Shown: one piece after another, positions 1 to 9,600 of the stretch | How positions within the stretch are numbered: position 1 is the first letter of the stretch | Layout: each line of letters starts with the position of its first letter | DNA from: a virus | Reading direction: 5' to 3' (one strand) | Length of the DNA stretch: 35,948 nucleotides | Virus record (IMG/VR): IMGVR_UViG_3300017773_000049 | Coordinates: 1-35,948 of that record | The notes under the pieces: model-generated | What the model saw: the letters and a program-made list of their open reading frames with translations, nothing else | Told to the model about the DNA's origin: nothing | The model's database searches: none | Made by a program: the position numbers and the translations under genes

Positions 1-2
1 CT

Positions 3-431
3 AAACTACAGAAAGTATCTAACAAGATTCACCAGAAAACTCTTAGAGGTGGTGCAAACTTTATGGTAATTTCTCCTTCAGTTGCTACAATCATTGAATC
101 AATTCCTGGATTTGCTTCAAACGCTGACGGCGATGCTAACAAAGCTAAATTCGCTTTCGGTATTCAGAAAATGGGACAAATGAACAGCAGATATGATGTT
201 TATAAAAACCCATACATGACTGAAAATGTAATATTAATGGGATATAGAGGTTCTCAGTTCTTAGAAACTGGTGCTGTATTTGCCCCTTATATTCCATTGA
301 TCATGACTCCATTAGTATACGATCCAGACACTTTCACACCAAGAAAAGGTCTATTAACGAGATATGCTAAGAAAATGATCAGACCAGAATTCTACGGAAG
401 AGTATTTGTTAACGACTTAGCGTCAGTTTAA
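3..431 (+). CDS. 23: Major capsid protein, C-terminal part (gp23-like)
   Basis: This frame is open from the left edge, so the gene starts outside the window and only about 142 C-terminal residues are seen. Visible blocks include KIHQKTLRGGANF, then SPSVATIIESIPGF, then MGYRGSQFLETGAVFAPYIP, then TPLVYDPDTF and TRYAKKMIRP. The same order of blocks (a K-I-H segment, a YRGS segment, an APY segment, a DP-x-x-F segment and a TRYG-like segment) occurs at the C-terminus of T4 gp23, the HK97-fold protein that forms the hexamers of the head. A good intrinsic terminator follows 26 bases after the stop, so the capsid gene ends its transcription unit. Identification rests on these blocks and on the neighbouring neck genes. 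Confidence 0.9.
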   Translation, partial: KLQKVSNKIHQKTLRGGANFMVISPSVATIIESIPGFASNADGDANKAKFAFGIQKMGQMNSRYDVYKNPYMTENVILMGYRGSQFLETGAVFAPYIPLIMTPLVYDPDTFTPRKGLLTRYAKKMIRPEFYGRVFVNDLASV

Positions 432-457
432 TAAACACTTAACATAAATTCAAAATT

Positions 458-487
458 AGACCTGGCTTTTTAGTCAGGTCTTTTTTT
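458..487 (+). terminator. Intrinsic terminator after the capsid gene
   Basis: AGACCTGGC (458-466) pairs with GTCAGGTCT (473-481), nine pairs including one G-T, closed by a six-base loop. It runs directly into seven T residues (481-487). It separates the capsid gene from the neck-gene unit, whose promoter-like element lies just downstream at 505-515. Confidence 0.9.
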
Positions 488-504
488 GTCTTACTTTAGG
501 GTCT

Positions 505-515
505 AATATTTATAA
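505..515 (+). promoter_or_regulatory. Late-promoter-like element, copy 1
   Basis: AATATTTATAA lies 10 bases before the ATG at 525 and directly after the capsid terminator. It matches the consensus (A/G)ATATTTATAA shared by 11 sites in the window. No -35-like block is evident. Confidence 0.65.
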
Positions 516-524
516 CAAAATGCT

Positions 525-950
525 ATGGCTGATTTCACCCTTCAAATAAAAGAACGAGTATTACTTAATGGAACTGAAAGGGGTACTGATTATAATTTAA
601 CCATATCTGATATAGAAAATTATGATAATCGTATAGTTACAGTACCTTCTGGTAGTGAAACAACAATATTTGAATATAGTAATAAACCTGGATCAGGTAC
701 ATTTAATTCAGGTAGTTTTAAATATGGTAGAGTATCAAACTATTCATCTACAGTTCCTATTAATTTAAAAGTATCATCTTCTTCAGAACTAATGAATTTT
801 TTAATAGCTGCCGGTGGTACATTTATGTTATCAACAAGTGACATAACAGGCAGTGCAACTAATATATTTTCATATAATGACATAATATCAGTATTTGTAG
901 AACCTTCAGGAAGTTCTGCTAAGGTAGAATATTTTATAGCAACAACTTAA
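525..950 (+). CDS. Small structural-type protein of unknown function
   Basis: This 141-residue protein is not recognised. It has no membrane segment or signal peptide. It is rich in Ser, Thr, Gly and Asn and in alternating hydrophobic residues, as in small beta-sandwich virion proteins. Examples are the segments VTVPSGSETTIFEYSN and SKPGSG-like turns, and a hydrophobic LMNFLIAAGGTFML block around residues 88-101. It lies between the capsid gene and the gp13-like neck gene and begins a new transcription unit, with the promoter-like element 10 bases upstream. A head decoration or neck accessory role would fit the position, but nothing in the sequence proves it. The ATG at 525 is the first start after the promoter-like element; no Shine-Dalgarno sequence is present. 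Confidence 0.8.
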   Translation: MADFTLQIKERVLLNGTERGTDYNLTISDIENYDNRIVTVPSGSETTIFEYSNKPGSGTFNSGSFKYGRVSNYSSTVPINLKVSSSSELMNFLIAAGGTFMLSTSDITGSATNIFSYNDIISVFVEPSGSSAKVEYFIATT

Positions 951-960
951 TAAATAGATT

Positions 961-2127
961 ATGAATATTCCAATTTGGACAGGCGTATCAACATTTGCAG
1001 CAGGACAAACACCTTTTGGTTTTTATGATTATCAATCTGATTTTATAAATGATGCTAACAAAGTAGCAGATTTTTGTGCCCGTAGATTAGGTTTTCCCTT
1101 AGCAGATGTAGAACTACAATCAGGTTCATTTTTTACTGCATTTGAGGAAGCAGTTACTACATACGGAAATGAATTATATGCCTATAAAGTAAGAGAAAAT
1201 TATTTATCACTAGAAGGTTCTTCTACATTAGTAGAATCTAATAAAAAAATTATATCACCTAATATGGCAGGTATTGTTAGAATATCAGATCAATATGGTG
1301 AAGAAGCAGGTGTAGGAGGAAAAGTAGATTGGTATTCTGGTTCTCTAAAATTACAACCTGGGGTACAAGATTATAATATGGATTCTTGGGCTGCAGCTAG
1401 TGCAAGTTTAGAAGAAGGAGATAGAATAGAAATTAAAAGAATATTTTATGAAATAGGACCTGCAATATCAAGATATTTTGATCCTTACGCAGGGACAGGT
1501 ACAGGTATGATGAATTTATTAGATTCATTTGGTTGGGGAAATTATTCACCTGCTATTAATTTTTTACTAATGCCTATGAATTATGATTTACAGGTAATTC
1601 AGGCAATAGAATTTAATGATCAAATAAGAAAATCACAATATACCTTTGAACTTATTAATAATAAATTAAGAATATTTCCTATACCATTTTATAATGATAT
1701 GCAAGGAGGAGAAGAGCATAGATTATGGTTTCAATATATAAAAGAATCTGATAGACAAAATCCCTATTCAGATGGTACTAATAAAGTAACAAATGTAGCA
1801 GAAGTACCATTCGAAAATCCTAATTATAATCAGATAAACTCAATAGGTAGACAATGGATATTTGAATATACTTTATCAATAGCTAAAGAAATGTTAGGAT
1901 ATATTAGGGGAAAATATGGTACTATTCCTATACCTGATGCAAATGTAACATTAAACCAATCAGATTTAATATCTGCTGCTACATCAGAAAAAAATGCATT
2001 AATAGAAAGATTAAGAGGATATTTTGATGAAACTTCTAGAGATAAACTACTAGAAAGAAGAGCAAACGAGAATGATTTTTTACAAAAGGAATTAAATAAA
2101 GTTCCTTATACAATTTATATAGCATAA
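961..2127 (+). CDS. 13: Neck protein (gp13-like)
   Basis: The protein has 388 residues, longer than T4 gp13 (about 309). Residues about 32-70 carry the pattern A-x-x-V-x-D-F-C-A-R-R-L-G-F-P-L-A-D-V-E-L, then a segment ending in F-E-E-A-V-T-T-Y-G-N-E-L. This resembles the start of T4 gp13 (I-L-R-R-L-G-A-P-x-x-x-V-E-L followed by a helix and A-L-x-x-Y-G). In T4, gp13 and gp14 form the neck ring that closes the filled head and makes the connector for the tail. The next two genes look like gp14 and gp15, which supports the call. It is spaced 10 bases from the upstream gene and one base from the downstream gene, so the group is translated from one message. Confidence 0.75.
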   Translation: MNIPIWTGVSTFAAGQTPFGFYDYQSDFINDANKVADFCARRLGFPLADVELQSGSFFTAFEEAVTTYGNELYAYKVRENYLSLEGSSTLVESNKKIISPNMAGIVRISDQYGEEAGVGGKVDWYSGSLKLQPGVQDYNMDSWAAASASLEEGDRIEIKRIFYEIGPAISRYFDPYAGTGTGMMNLLDSFGWGNYSPAINFLLMPMNYDLQVIQAIEFNDQIRKSQYTFELINNKLRIFPIPFYNDMQGGEEHRLWFQYIKESDRQNPYSDGTNKVTNVAEVPFENPNYNQINSIGRQWIFEYTLSIAKEMLGYIRGKYGTIPIPDANVTLNQSDLISAATSEKNALIERLRGYFDETSRDKLLERRANENDFLQKELNKVPYTIYIA

Positions 2128-2128
2128 T

Positions 2129-2692
2129 ATGGCTTTATACGGTAGTCAACGTGATGTTAGTCTTTTAAGACACATTAATAGAGAATTAATAGGTGATATT
2201 ATTTCTCAAGAATGTGCTTACTATAAATTTAAATTAGAAGAAACTAAAGTTAATCTTTATGGTGAATCTGCAGGTGCTAAATATTATTACCCACCCGTAT
2301 TATTAAGTTGTTTAATTGACCATCAACCACAATCTTACCCAGATGATGAGTTTGGTGTACGTTATTATAGAAATGTTGATTTTAAATTTTTACGTGATGA
2401 TTTACTACAGAGAAATTTGGATTTTAATAAAGATTATGATCAGGGAAATTATTTTGGAGCAGATTTAGAACCAGAAGTAGGAGATATAATAATGTATTAT
2501 GGAGGCTATTATGAAGTAGATGATGTAATAGGCAATCAATATTTTGTAGGTAAAGATCCAAGATATAATTATGCAGAAAACCCAATAAACCCCGGATTAG
2601 AAAATTTTGGTAGTGATTTATCAATTGTATGTAAAGCACATTACCAACCCGCAGATAAAGTACAAATAGAAAAAGCAAGAATAAATGGCTGA
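2129..2692 (+). CDS. 14: Neck protein (gp14-like)
   Basis: The protein has 187 residues, shorter than T4 gp14 (about 256). The first half contains L-L-R-H-I-N-R-E-L-I-G-D-I-I-S-Q-E-C-A-Y-Y-K-F, like the gp14 segment near V-L-V-A-E-S-I-Q. The second half has EPEVGDIIMYYGGYYEVDDV (about residues 111-130), matching the gp14 pattern P-K-E-G-D-L-I-Y-F-P-x-x-x-x-x-F-E-I. The role expected from T4 is completion of the head-tail neck together with gp13. The start follows the gp13-like stop after a single base, and the stop overlaps the next start by eight bases, so the three genes are translationally coupled. Confidence 0.75.
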   Translation: MALYGSQRDVSLLRHINRELIGDIISQECAYYKFKLEETKVNLYGESAGAKYYYPPVLLSCLIDHQPQSYPDDEFGVRYYRNVDFKFLRDDLLQRNLDFNKDYDQGNYFGADLEPEVGDIIMYYGGYYEVDDVIGNQYFVGKDPRYNYAENPINPGLENFGSDLSIVCKAHYQPADKVQIEKARING

Positions 2693-3671
2693 AAAGTATA
2701 GAAGACCTACACCTAAATCCCAAAGGGAACTTTCTACGGGATTGCACACACCTTCTGATGCTAAAATGGGTAATCCTAATAATGCTTTTGAAGGAAAACA
2801 ATTCCCCCCCGAAAATGAAGCCAATATTCCTTTTAATAGATCTACACAAATGTCATTTAAAAATGACACTACTAAACCATTTTCTATTGGAATTCAAGAT
2901 ATAGATGAATCTATAATGTATTATTTTGATAATGTTATTAGACCATCTGTAATACAAAATGGAGAAAGAATAGCAGTTCCCATCATATATGGTTCTCCTG
3001 AAAGATGGAAATCAATGCAAAAAGATACATATTTAAGAGATAAAAAAGGTGCTATTATGATGCCTATAATAGTATTTAAAAGAGATAATATAGAAAAAAA
3101 TAGAGCATTAGCAAATAAATTAGATGCTAATATGCCTAATTTGTACACATCATGGCAAAAAGTATGGAATAATAAAAATATTTATAGTAATTTTAATTTA
3201 TTAAATAATAGAGTTCCCACTAAACAATATATAGCCAATGTAGTACCTGACTATGTTACATTAACTTATAGTTGTATTGTACAAACATATTATGTTGAAC
3301 AACTTAATAAAATAATAGAGGCAATAAACTATGCTTCTGATTCTTATTGGGGAAACCCAGAAAGATTTAAATTCAAAGCCTTAATAGACAGTTTTGCTAC
3401 AGTAACAGAGTTACAACAAAGCCAAGAAAGACTAGTAAAAGGCACGTTTTCATTAAGAATGCATGGGTATATAATCCCAGATGCTATTCAAAAAGACTTA
3501 AACTCAGTAAAAAAATATAATAGTAAATCTAAAATAATATTTCAAATGGAAACAGATTACACTCCCGAAAGATATGAAGCAAACCCAACAAGAACACCGG
3601 ATGGAAGGACAAGAATAAATAAAGATGGAGAAGTTTTAAATTCCAATATGGAAGAATCAAACGATTATTAG
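2685..3671 (+). CDS. 15: Tail completion and sheath stabiliser (gp15-like)
   Basis: The protein has 328 residues; T4 gp15 has about 272, and the excess is mostly an N-terminal Pro/Asn-rich extension of about 65 residues. From about residue 80 it follows gp15: a helix with I-M-Y-Y-F-D-N-V-I-R-P, then I-A-V-P-I-I-Y-G-S-P-E-R-W (T4: I-R-V-P-I-T-Y-A-S-K-E-H-F). Next come a central Y-V-T-L-T-Y-S-C-I-V-Q-T-Y-Y and a C-terminal S-L-R-M-H-G-Y-I-I-P-D (T4: L-T-F-E-V-N-G-W-M-Y-P-P). In T4 the hexamer caps the tube and sheath and binds the neck. It closes the neck operon, overlapping the gp14-like gene by eight bases. Confidence 0.8.
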   Translation: MAEKYRRPTPKSQRELSTGLHTPSDAKMGNPNNAFEGKQFPPENEANIPFNRSTQMSFKNDTTKPFSIGIQDIDESIMYYFDNVIRPSVIQNGERIAVPIIYGSPERWKSMQKDTYLRDKKGAIMMPIIVFKRDNIEKNRALANKLDANMPNLYTSWQKVWNNKNIYSNFNLLNNRVPTKQYIANVVPDYVTLTYSCIVQTYYVEQLNKIIEAINYASDSYWGNPERFKFKALIDSFATVTELQQSQERLVKGTFSLRMHGYIIPDAIQKDLNSVKKYNSKSKIIFQMETDYTPERYEANPTRTPDGRTRINKDGEVLNSNMEESNDY

Positions 3672-3677
3672 TTTTAT

Positions 3678-3688
3678 AATATTTATAG
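3678..3688 (+). promoter_or_regulatory. Late-promoter-like element, copy 2
   Basis: AATATTTATAG lies 20 bases before the ATG at 3708, in the short gap after the gp15-like gene. It differs from the consensus only at the last base. It heads the fibre gene series. Confidence 0.6.
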
Positions 3689-3707
3689 CAGGTAAACAAA
3701 GTATTCT

Positions 3708-5096
3708 ATGGCTTCAAATGTAAGATTTCTTGATCAAGTTCCAGTTAGTGCATACGGCAACACAACAGCCCTCACTATAAACACTGGTTCATTTATGGTA
3801 ACGGGTTCCGTAGATGATAATAATAAATTAACGTTTACAAAAGGAGATGGTTCAACATTTGATCTTCAAGTAGCAGCTTCAGCTAGTTCAGCAGATGCTT
3901 TAGTAACAGCATCGGTTTCTGCTAGTACAATGACATTTACTAAAGGAGATGCTAGTACATTTGATGTAGGTTTACCTAGTGGAGGAGGAAGTGATATAAC
4001 TTATAATACATCTGCATCCCAAATTATTCAAGATATAGTAGTTAAAGATTTTGATACAGATGTAACTGTTACTTTTGATGCGGGTAAATTAACATTTTTA
4101 TTTGGTACTCCTCAAGCACCAAACCCAGCAATGGCAAACTCAGGAGATACTTTCTTAACAGACAGATTTAATAAAGTTTTAGACACTTATGGCGTTACAG
4201 GAACTTTTAATATAGGAGGTTATACTTTATTATCAGCTTCTATATTTGAAACGACTGCTGGAAGTGAAGGTTTAGTAGCAGGTCCGGTATATACTGGAAC
4301 TACTCTATCAATTTCCCCAGATCCAAACACTTCAGGTTCTAGATCATACAGATTAGATATTACTTCAAGTAATCCATCGGATAATAGCATAGATACACAA
4401 TCTGCAACATTATCACTAAACTTAAGTAAATCTCAACCTGCAGTACCAACACAAGCAGCATCAGCTACGGTTCAATTATCGGCAGCTTCAAACCAAATAG
4501 AAGAAGGTGCTACTGGAAGTATTACATTTACAGCAGATACTGGATCTGCAAATGGGTGGGTTTATGAAGCTGCAAGTTTAAATACTAACTTCTCAAGCCC
4601 AATCACTATAACAAATTCAGATGTAGGAGGATACAGTATTTCTGCTTCTGCAAATTATTCATCTTCTGGTACAAATGGAAGTGATAATGATCCTGTACTA
4701 ACTGTAACAAAAACTTCTACACCTACAGTATTTACAAGAATTAGAAGTTTAAGATATGGTGCTAGTACGGATGCTGATTTAGATTTAACTGAATTAAGAG
4801 ACATTGATGCTTGGGATACTGCTTTAGGTGGAACTATTGGAAGCATAGAAAAAGGTACTACAAATCCTGTTGGACAAAATTTCCAATTTACATGGACCGG
4901 AGATAAGTACCATTATATTATTTATGATAGTGCAAGAGCAAATTTAAGTGATATAAAAGAAACAGATACTAACTTTAGTGTACTCTCTTCATTTGGTGGA
5001 GGACCGTATGCTACAGTAGGAGATTATAAGATATATAGAACCACTGCAGTTCAAGCTGGATATGCAGGAACAACAATTAAATATTCATTAAGTTAA
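3708..5096 (+). CDS. Fibre/tip protein, modular paralogue 1
   Basis: The protein has 462 residues and is a virion fibre-type protein. The N-terminal part (residues 1-93) has two copies of a repeat built around T-F-T-K-G-D-(G/A)-S-T-F, also found in the proteins starting at 6457 and 10068. The rest, from about residue 95 to the end, is a shared C-terminal module. It starts near V-K-D-F-D-T-D-V, continues with L-F-G-T-P-Q-A-P-N-P, contains F-T-R-I-R-S-L-R-Y-G-A-S-T-D-A-D and ends G-T-T-I-K-Y-S-L-S. The same module ends the next gene, collinear with no net insertion or deletion, and a diverged copy ends the gene at 10068. This arrangement suggests an attachment repeat region followed by a trimer-forming tip. 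The actual receptor or partner cannot be inferred. Confidence 0.85.
   Translation: MASNVRFLDQVPVSAYGNTTALTINTGSFMVTGSVDDNNKLTFTKGDGSTFDLQVAASASSADALVTASVSASTMTFTKGDASTFDVGLPSGGGSDITYNTSASQIIQDIVVKDFDTDVTVTFDAGKLTFLFGTPQAPNPAMANSGDTFLTDRFNKVLDTYGVTGTFNIGGYTLLSASIFETTAGSEGLVAGPVYTGTTLSISPDPNTSGSRSYRLDITSSNPSDNSIDTQSATLSLNLSKSQPAVPTQAASATVQLSAASNQIEEGATGSITFTADTGSANGWVYEAASLNTNFSSPITITNSDVGGYSISASANYSSSGTNGSDNDPVLTVTKTSTPTVFTRIRSLRYGASTDADLDLTELRDIDAWDTALGGTIGSIEKGTTNPVGQNFQFTWTGDKYHYIIYDSARANLSDIKETDTNFSVLSSFGGGPYATVGDYKIYRTTAVQAGYAGTTIKYSLS
4044..5096 (+). repeat. Long direct repeat, copy A (C-terminal fibre module)
   Basis: This segment encodes the C-terminal module and is matched by copy B at 5390-6442 at a constant offset of 1346 bases, so there is no net indel over about 1.05 kb. 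Long identical stretches can be seen, for example around 4319-4373 and 5665-5719. It is most simply a recent tandem gene duplication. Confidence 0.85.
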
Positions 5097-5107
5097 AAAA
5101 ATAAAAT

Positions 5108-5322
5108 ATGGCTATTACATTACCCGCGGGGTTTAACATAACAAACACAGAACCAGTAGATGCAAGAATTACTGTAGCTGATCAAGCAGCTCGTCTAGCA
5201 TTTAGTTCAGCTAATGTTTATAATGGTTTAGTAGTATTCCAAAGAGATACAAATGAACTTTATGTATTAAAAGATACAGGTTCTTGGAATTTAAACTCTG
5301 GTTGGAATTTAGTAGGAAGTGG
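5108..5322 (+). repeat. Direct repeat, copy A (N-terminal docking module)
   Basis: These bases are nearly identical to 6457-6671 (constant offset 1349). They encode the first 72 residues of two adjacent fibre proteins. Confidence 0.85.
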
Positions 5323-6442
5323 TAGTGGTGGAGGAACTGATGTTACTTTTGATTCTACAGGCTCATCAGTCGTTAATAACATTATAATAAAAGATTTTGA
5401 TGCAGATGTTGCTGTAACATTTAGTGGAGGTGATTTAACTTTTATTTTTGGTACTCCTCAAGCACCAAATCCAGCAATAGCAAATTTAGGAGATGCTTTC
5501 TCAACAGATAGATTTAACAAAGTATTAGATACTTATGGTGTTACAGGAACATTTAATATAGGAGGATATATTTTACAAACCGCTTCTATATTTGAAACAA
5601 CAGCAGGGAGTGAAGGTTTAGTAGCAGGGCCAGTTTATACTGGAACTACTTTAGCAGTATCTCCGGATCCAAACACTTCAGGTTCTAGATCATACAGATT
5701 AGATATTACTTCAAGTAACCCAGCAGATAACAGTATAGATACACAATCTACAACTTTAACTTTAACTTTAAATAAATCTCTACCAGCTGTACCTACACAA
5801 AATGCTACTGCAACAGTTCAATTATCAGCAGCTTCAAATCAAATAGAAGAAGGTGCTACCGGAAGTATTGCATTCACAGCAGATACAGGTTCAGCAAATG
5901 GGTGGGTATATTTAGCTAGTTCATTAAGTACTAACTTCTCAAGTCCAATTACAATAACAAATTCAGATGTAGGAGGATATAGTATTTCTGCTTCTGCAAA
6001 TTATACATCATCAGGTGTTGGAGGAACAGATAATGACCCAGTATTATCAGAAACTAGAACATCAACTCCAACTATATTTACAAGAATTAGAAGTTTGAGA
6101 TATGGTGCTAGTACGGATGCTGATTTAGACATTTCAGAATTAAGAGATATTGATGCTTGGGATACTGCTTTAGGTGGAACTGTTGGAAGTATAGAAAAAG
6201 GTACTACCAACCCAGTAGGACAAAGTTTTCAATTTACATGGACTGGAGACAAATACCATTATATTATTTATGACAGTGCAAGAGCAAACCTATCAGATAT
6301 AAAAGAAACAGATACTAACTTTAGTGTACTCTCTTCATTTGGTGGAGGACCTTACGCAACTGTAGGAAGTTACAAAATATACAGAACAACAGATGTACAA
6401 GCAGGATATGCAGGAACAACAATTAAATATTCATTAAGTTAA
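5108..6442 (+). CDS. Fibre/tip protein, modular paralogue 2 (mosaic)
   Basis: The protein has 444 residues. Its N-terminal 72 residues (MAITLPAGFNITN..., ending at the G-W-N-L-V-G-S-G linker) are almost identical to the start of the next gene at 6457. The remainder is almost the same as the C-terminal module of the gene at 3708. The protein is therefore a mosaic: head like its downstream neighbour, tip like its upstream neighbour. The N-terminal block with V-D-A-R-I-T-V-A-D-Q-A-A-R and V-V-F-Q-R-D-T-N-E-L-Y-V-L also appears, diverged, at 12931, so it is probably a common docking domain. It follows the previous stop by 11 bases with an A/T-only leader and no promoter-like element, so it is co-transcribed. 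Confidence 0.85.
   Translation: MAITLPAGFNITNTEPVDARITVADQAARLAFSSANVYNGLVVFQRDTNELYVLKDTGSWNLNSGWNLVGSGSGGGTDVTFDSTGSSVVNNIIIKDFDADVAVTFSGGDLTFIFGTPQAPNPAIANLGDAFSTDRFNKVLDTYGVTGTFNIGGYILQTASIFETTAGSEGLVAGPVYTGTTLAVSPDPNTSGSRSYRLDITSSNPADNSIDTQSTTLTLTLNKSLPAVPTQNATATVQLSAASNQIEEGATGSIAFTADTGSANGWVYLASSLSTNFSSPITITNSDVGGYSISASANYTSSGVGGTDNDPVLSETRTSTPTIFTRIRSLRYGASTDADLDISELRDIDAWDTALGGTVGSIEKGTTNPVGQSFQFTWTGDKYHYIIYDSARANLSDIKETDTNFSVLSSFGGGPYATVGSYKIYRTTDVQAGYAGTTIKYSLS
5390..6442 (+). repeat. Long direct repeat, copy B (C-terminal fibre module)
   Basis: Partner of the copy at 4044-5096. The differences visible are mainly third-position and conservative changes, so both copies seem to be kept under selection for protein function. 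Confidence 0.85.
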
Positions 6443-6456
6443 AAGAATTTTAAAAG

Positions 6457-6671
6457 ATGGCTATTACTTTACCCGCAGGGTTTAACATAACAAATAAAGA
6501 ACCAGTAGATGCAAGAATTACTGTAGCTGATCAAGCAGCTCGTCTAGCATTTAGTTCGGCTAACGTGTATAATGGTCTAGTAGTATTCCAAAGAGATACA
6601 AATGAACTTTATGTTCTTAATGATACAGGTTCTTGGAATTTAAATTCAGGTTGGCAATTAGTAGGAAGTGG
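6457..6671 (+). repeat. Direct repeat, copy B (N-terminal docking module)
   Basis: Partner of 5108-5322. After this point the two genes become unrelated, which marks a module boundary. Confidence 0.85.
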
Positions 6672-9600
6672 AGGGACTGTAAATACTGGATCTTTACTTG
6701 AAACAGGTTCTGTTAGTTTAAACACTTTAACATTCACTAAAGGAGATGGTAGTACATTTGCCTTAACTGTAGATACAGGTTCAGGTGGAGGAAGTGGTGT
6801 AGGATTCCCATTCACAGGATCTGCTTTAATAACTGGAAGTTTAGGAGTAACAGGATCAATAAGTGTATCCGGATCAGTTATTAACCAATTAACTTCTTCA
6901 TATGCTATGACTGCTTCACTTGCAGATGTAGCAACTACATCAGTAACAGCTTCTAATATAGTATTTGATGGTGATAGAAAAATTTCTAATGTTAGTATGC
7001 CTGTGGGTGTATTTGATGTTAATTATGGTGGAACTGATTTAAAACAATTTGTTGAAAATGTATTTTTTGTAAATTCAGCTCCAGTAGTACAAGATACTGC
7101 AAGTATTAGTATTGGAGAATATGAATCAATAGGTACTAATGTTTTTGTAGTTACTGCTATTGATGCTGAAGCACAAACATTAACATTTATTACCCAAAGT
7201 TCTTATACTGATAATTATTTTGGTATTAATAGTAGTACAGGTCAAGTTACAGTAAATACTAAAACTGTAGCCTCTATGAATACCGTTACTACAGGTAGTG
7301 AAAATAAAGCTCCATTTCCTGTAAGAGTTACTGATACTGGAGGATTATTTGGAGAAAGAACATATTATATTAGAGTAATACCTAATACAGCACCTATTTG
7401 GAGTTTAACTAGTGGTGGAACAGAATTAACACCTAATTATACAGGTTCACTTACAGAAGCTTCTTCAACTGGAGCTAATAAGTACCAATTTTGGTTTAGA
7501 GATACTGAATCAGATACTATAACAATAAACACTGGATCGTTAAATATAGACTTTACAAATTATTTTTCATTAAATATCCAATCTAATTATGTAGGTTTAG
7601 ATCAAGATTCTGCTTTAGATTTTGATACAGTTCCTTCAATGTCATTTGTATTAACAGCTAGTGATCAACACTTTGAAAGTGGAGATGATCCAAGTGCTAT
7701 AAAATATTTACCTGTTAAAATTGAAGTACAAGATAATGCTCATCCAACTATAGGAGTTCAAAGTTTTTCAATAAATGAAAAATCAAATAATGGAGCAACA
7801 GTTGGTACTATTACTAATGTAAGTGATGGAGAAGGAAATAATGTTCAAATACCAACATTTACTCTTGTAAGTGCACATTTAGCATCTGCACCTGGAACTA
7901 ATTTAACACAATCCTTAGTAGCAGGAGGTCAAAATTCATTACAAAACCCAACTGCAGATCCATTTGAAGTAGCTAATCAAAATACTAGAGTTATTACAAG
8001 AAAAAGTGGTGTATTTTTAAACTCGGATGTAGCAGATACTTATACTTATAGAGCATTTGCAACAGATCAATATCAACCATCACCATCAGCTAGTGCTATA
8101 ATGACAATTACAGTAGCTGATCATGCTGCTTCTACTGTAAATGGAAATACACCTTGGTATGTAATAGAATCTGCAAGATCAGGAGAATATGCTACTAATG
8201 ATTCAGATGGTATTCCAGAAAATTCAGGAGAATATGCAGATTTAACCTCAGCTCAATCTCAAAGATATACTATAGTTTCAACTAGTAACTTTATAGAAGG
8301 CACAGTTGCAACGGGTTCTGCAACAGATTTAAGATTAGCAATTGATTTAAGTGGTTCGGGTACTACTTCGGGAGCTACTATAAATGTTCAAGTAACATCT
8401 TCTCAGGATGACTTTGATACTACAATTCAAAAACAAGATTATACAATATCAGTAGTTGCTATGCAACCACCAGTATTATCACCTTCAGATCAATCATCTA
8501 ATTTAAATACTAATGGTGCTAGACCAAGTAATAACTTAGTATTAGTTAGTATTACAGATCCACAAAGTTATGGTATTAATCATTCAACATGGACTTTTAC
8601 ACCAAATGCAGGACAAGCTTTAGAAGCAGTTCAAAATGGTGGAGGAGATAGTTACTATGTACGTCCAACTGCTAACTTAGCAGCTGGAACTTATGGATAC
8701 ACAGCTAGTATTTCTAATGATAGAGGATTTACAGCAGGTGAATTAAAAGATGAATTTACAATAGCTCAAGCAGGAGTAGGTACATTAACAGGAGATACTA
8801 CTTCATATATTATAGAATCTTCAACAGGATCAGGAGCTCAAATAAAAGAAGATAGTAATGGATATACAGGGAATCAGGCAGATTTAGATGTTAATTATGG
8901 GGGTACAGGATATAACGGAGCAGCAGTAACAGATTTTACTTCATCTAATGCCTTTATAGCAGTAACAAGTACTGGTTTATTATCTGTAACAGGAGATGTT
9001 AGTGGTTCTTATGCTTTTGGAGATCCTGCTATTACATCAAATATTAATTGGCAAGATCAATATGGTAATGTAGGAGGCCCAACAGCAATAACAGTTAATA
9101 TTGCTGAAAATGAAGCACCCACAGCTACATTTACTAATAATACATCCAATTTTAATACAGATAATGCTGTTTTAAATGCTGTTATGATTAATATTACTAA
9201 CATAACTGATTCTCCAAGTGATGAACCTTACACATTAACTTTAAGTGGAACTGATGCTGCTAGTTTTACCATAGATTCCCCAGTAACTACTCCAGGAGGA
9301 TCTTCAACAGTTAAAGCCGCAGGACCATTAGCAGCAGCTACTTATAATTTTACAGTTAGAATTAAAGATTACTATGGTTCATTTACAGATTATAGTAGAA
9401 GTATTACTGTAGACCAATCTGCGGATTATGGAGATATTTATTTTTATCATACCAACTGGGCTGTAACACCATATTATGGAGCAAGTGGTTGGTCTGGTAT
9501 AAACACTTATAATGCTACTACTCCTTTTGAAGTAACATCATTTAGAGCTGAAGCTTTACCTTTAGGAGAAGTATATAGAGATGGTTTAGCTACAGGTAGT

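Noticed and set aside
949-956. AATAAATA before the gp13-like gene
   Set aside because: It overlaps tandem stop codons of the upstream gene and has no counterpart elsewhere.
2424-2849. Reverse-strand open frame
   Set aside because: It runs opposite the neck genes and encodes a Leu/His/Arg-rich low-quality product; an antisense artefact of biased codons. The same holds for other reverse-strand frames such as 10499-10789, 13459-13896 and 24029-24403.
3179-3186. TATTTATA inside the gp15-like gene
   Set aside because: It lies deep within a coding region, far from any start, and lacks a unit boundary; probably a chance occurrence in A/T-rich DNA. It shows that the core alone is not sufficient evidence.
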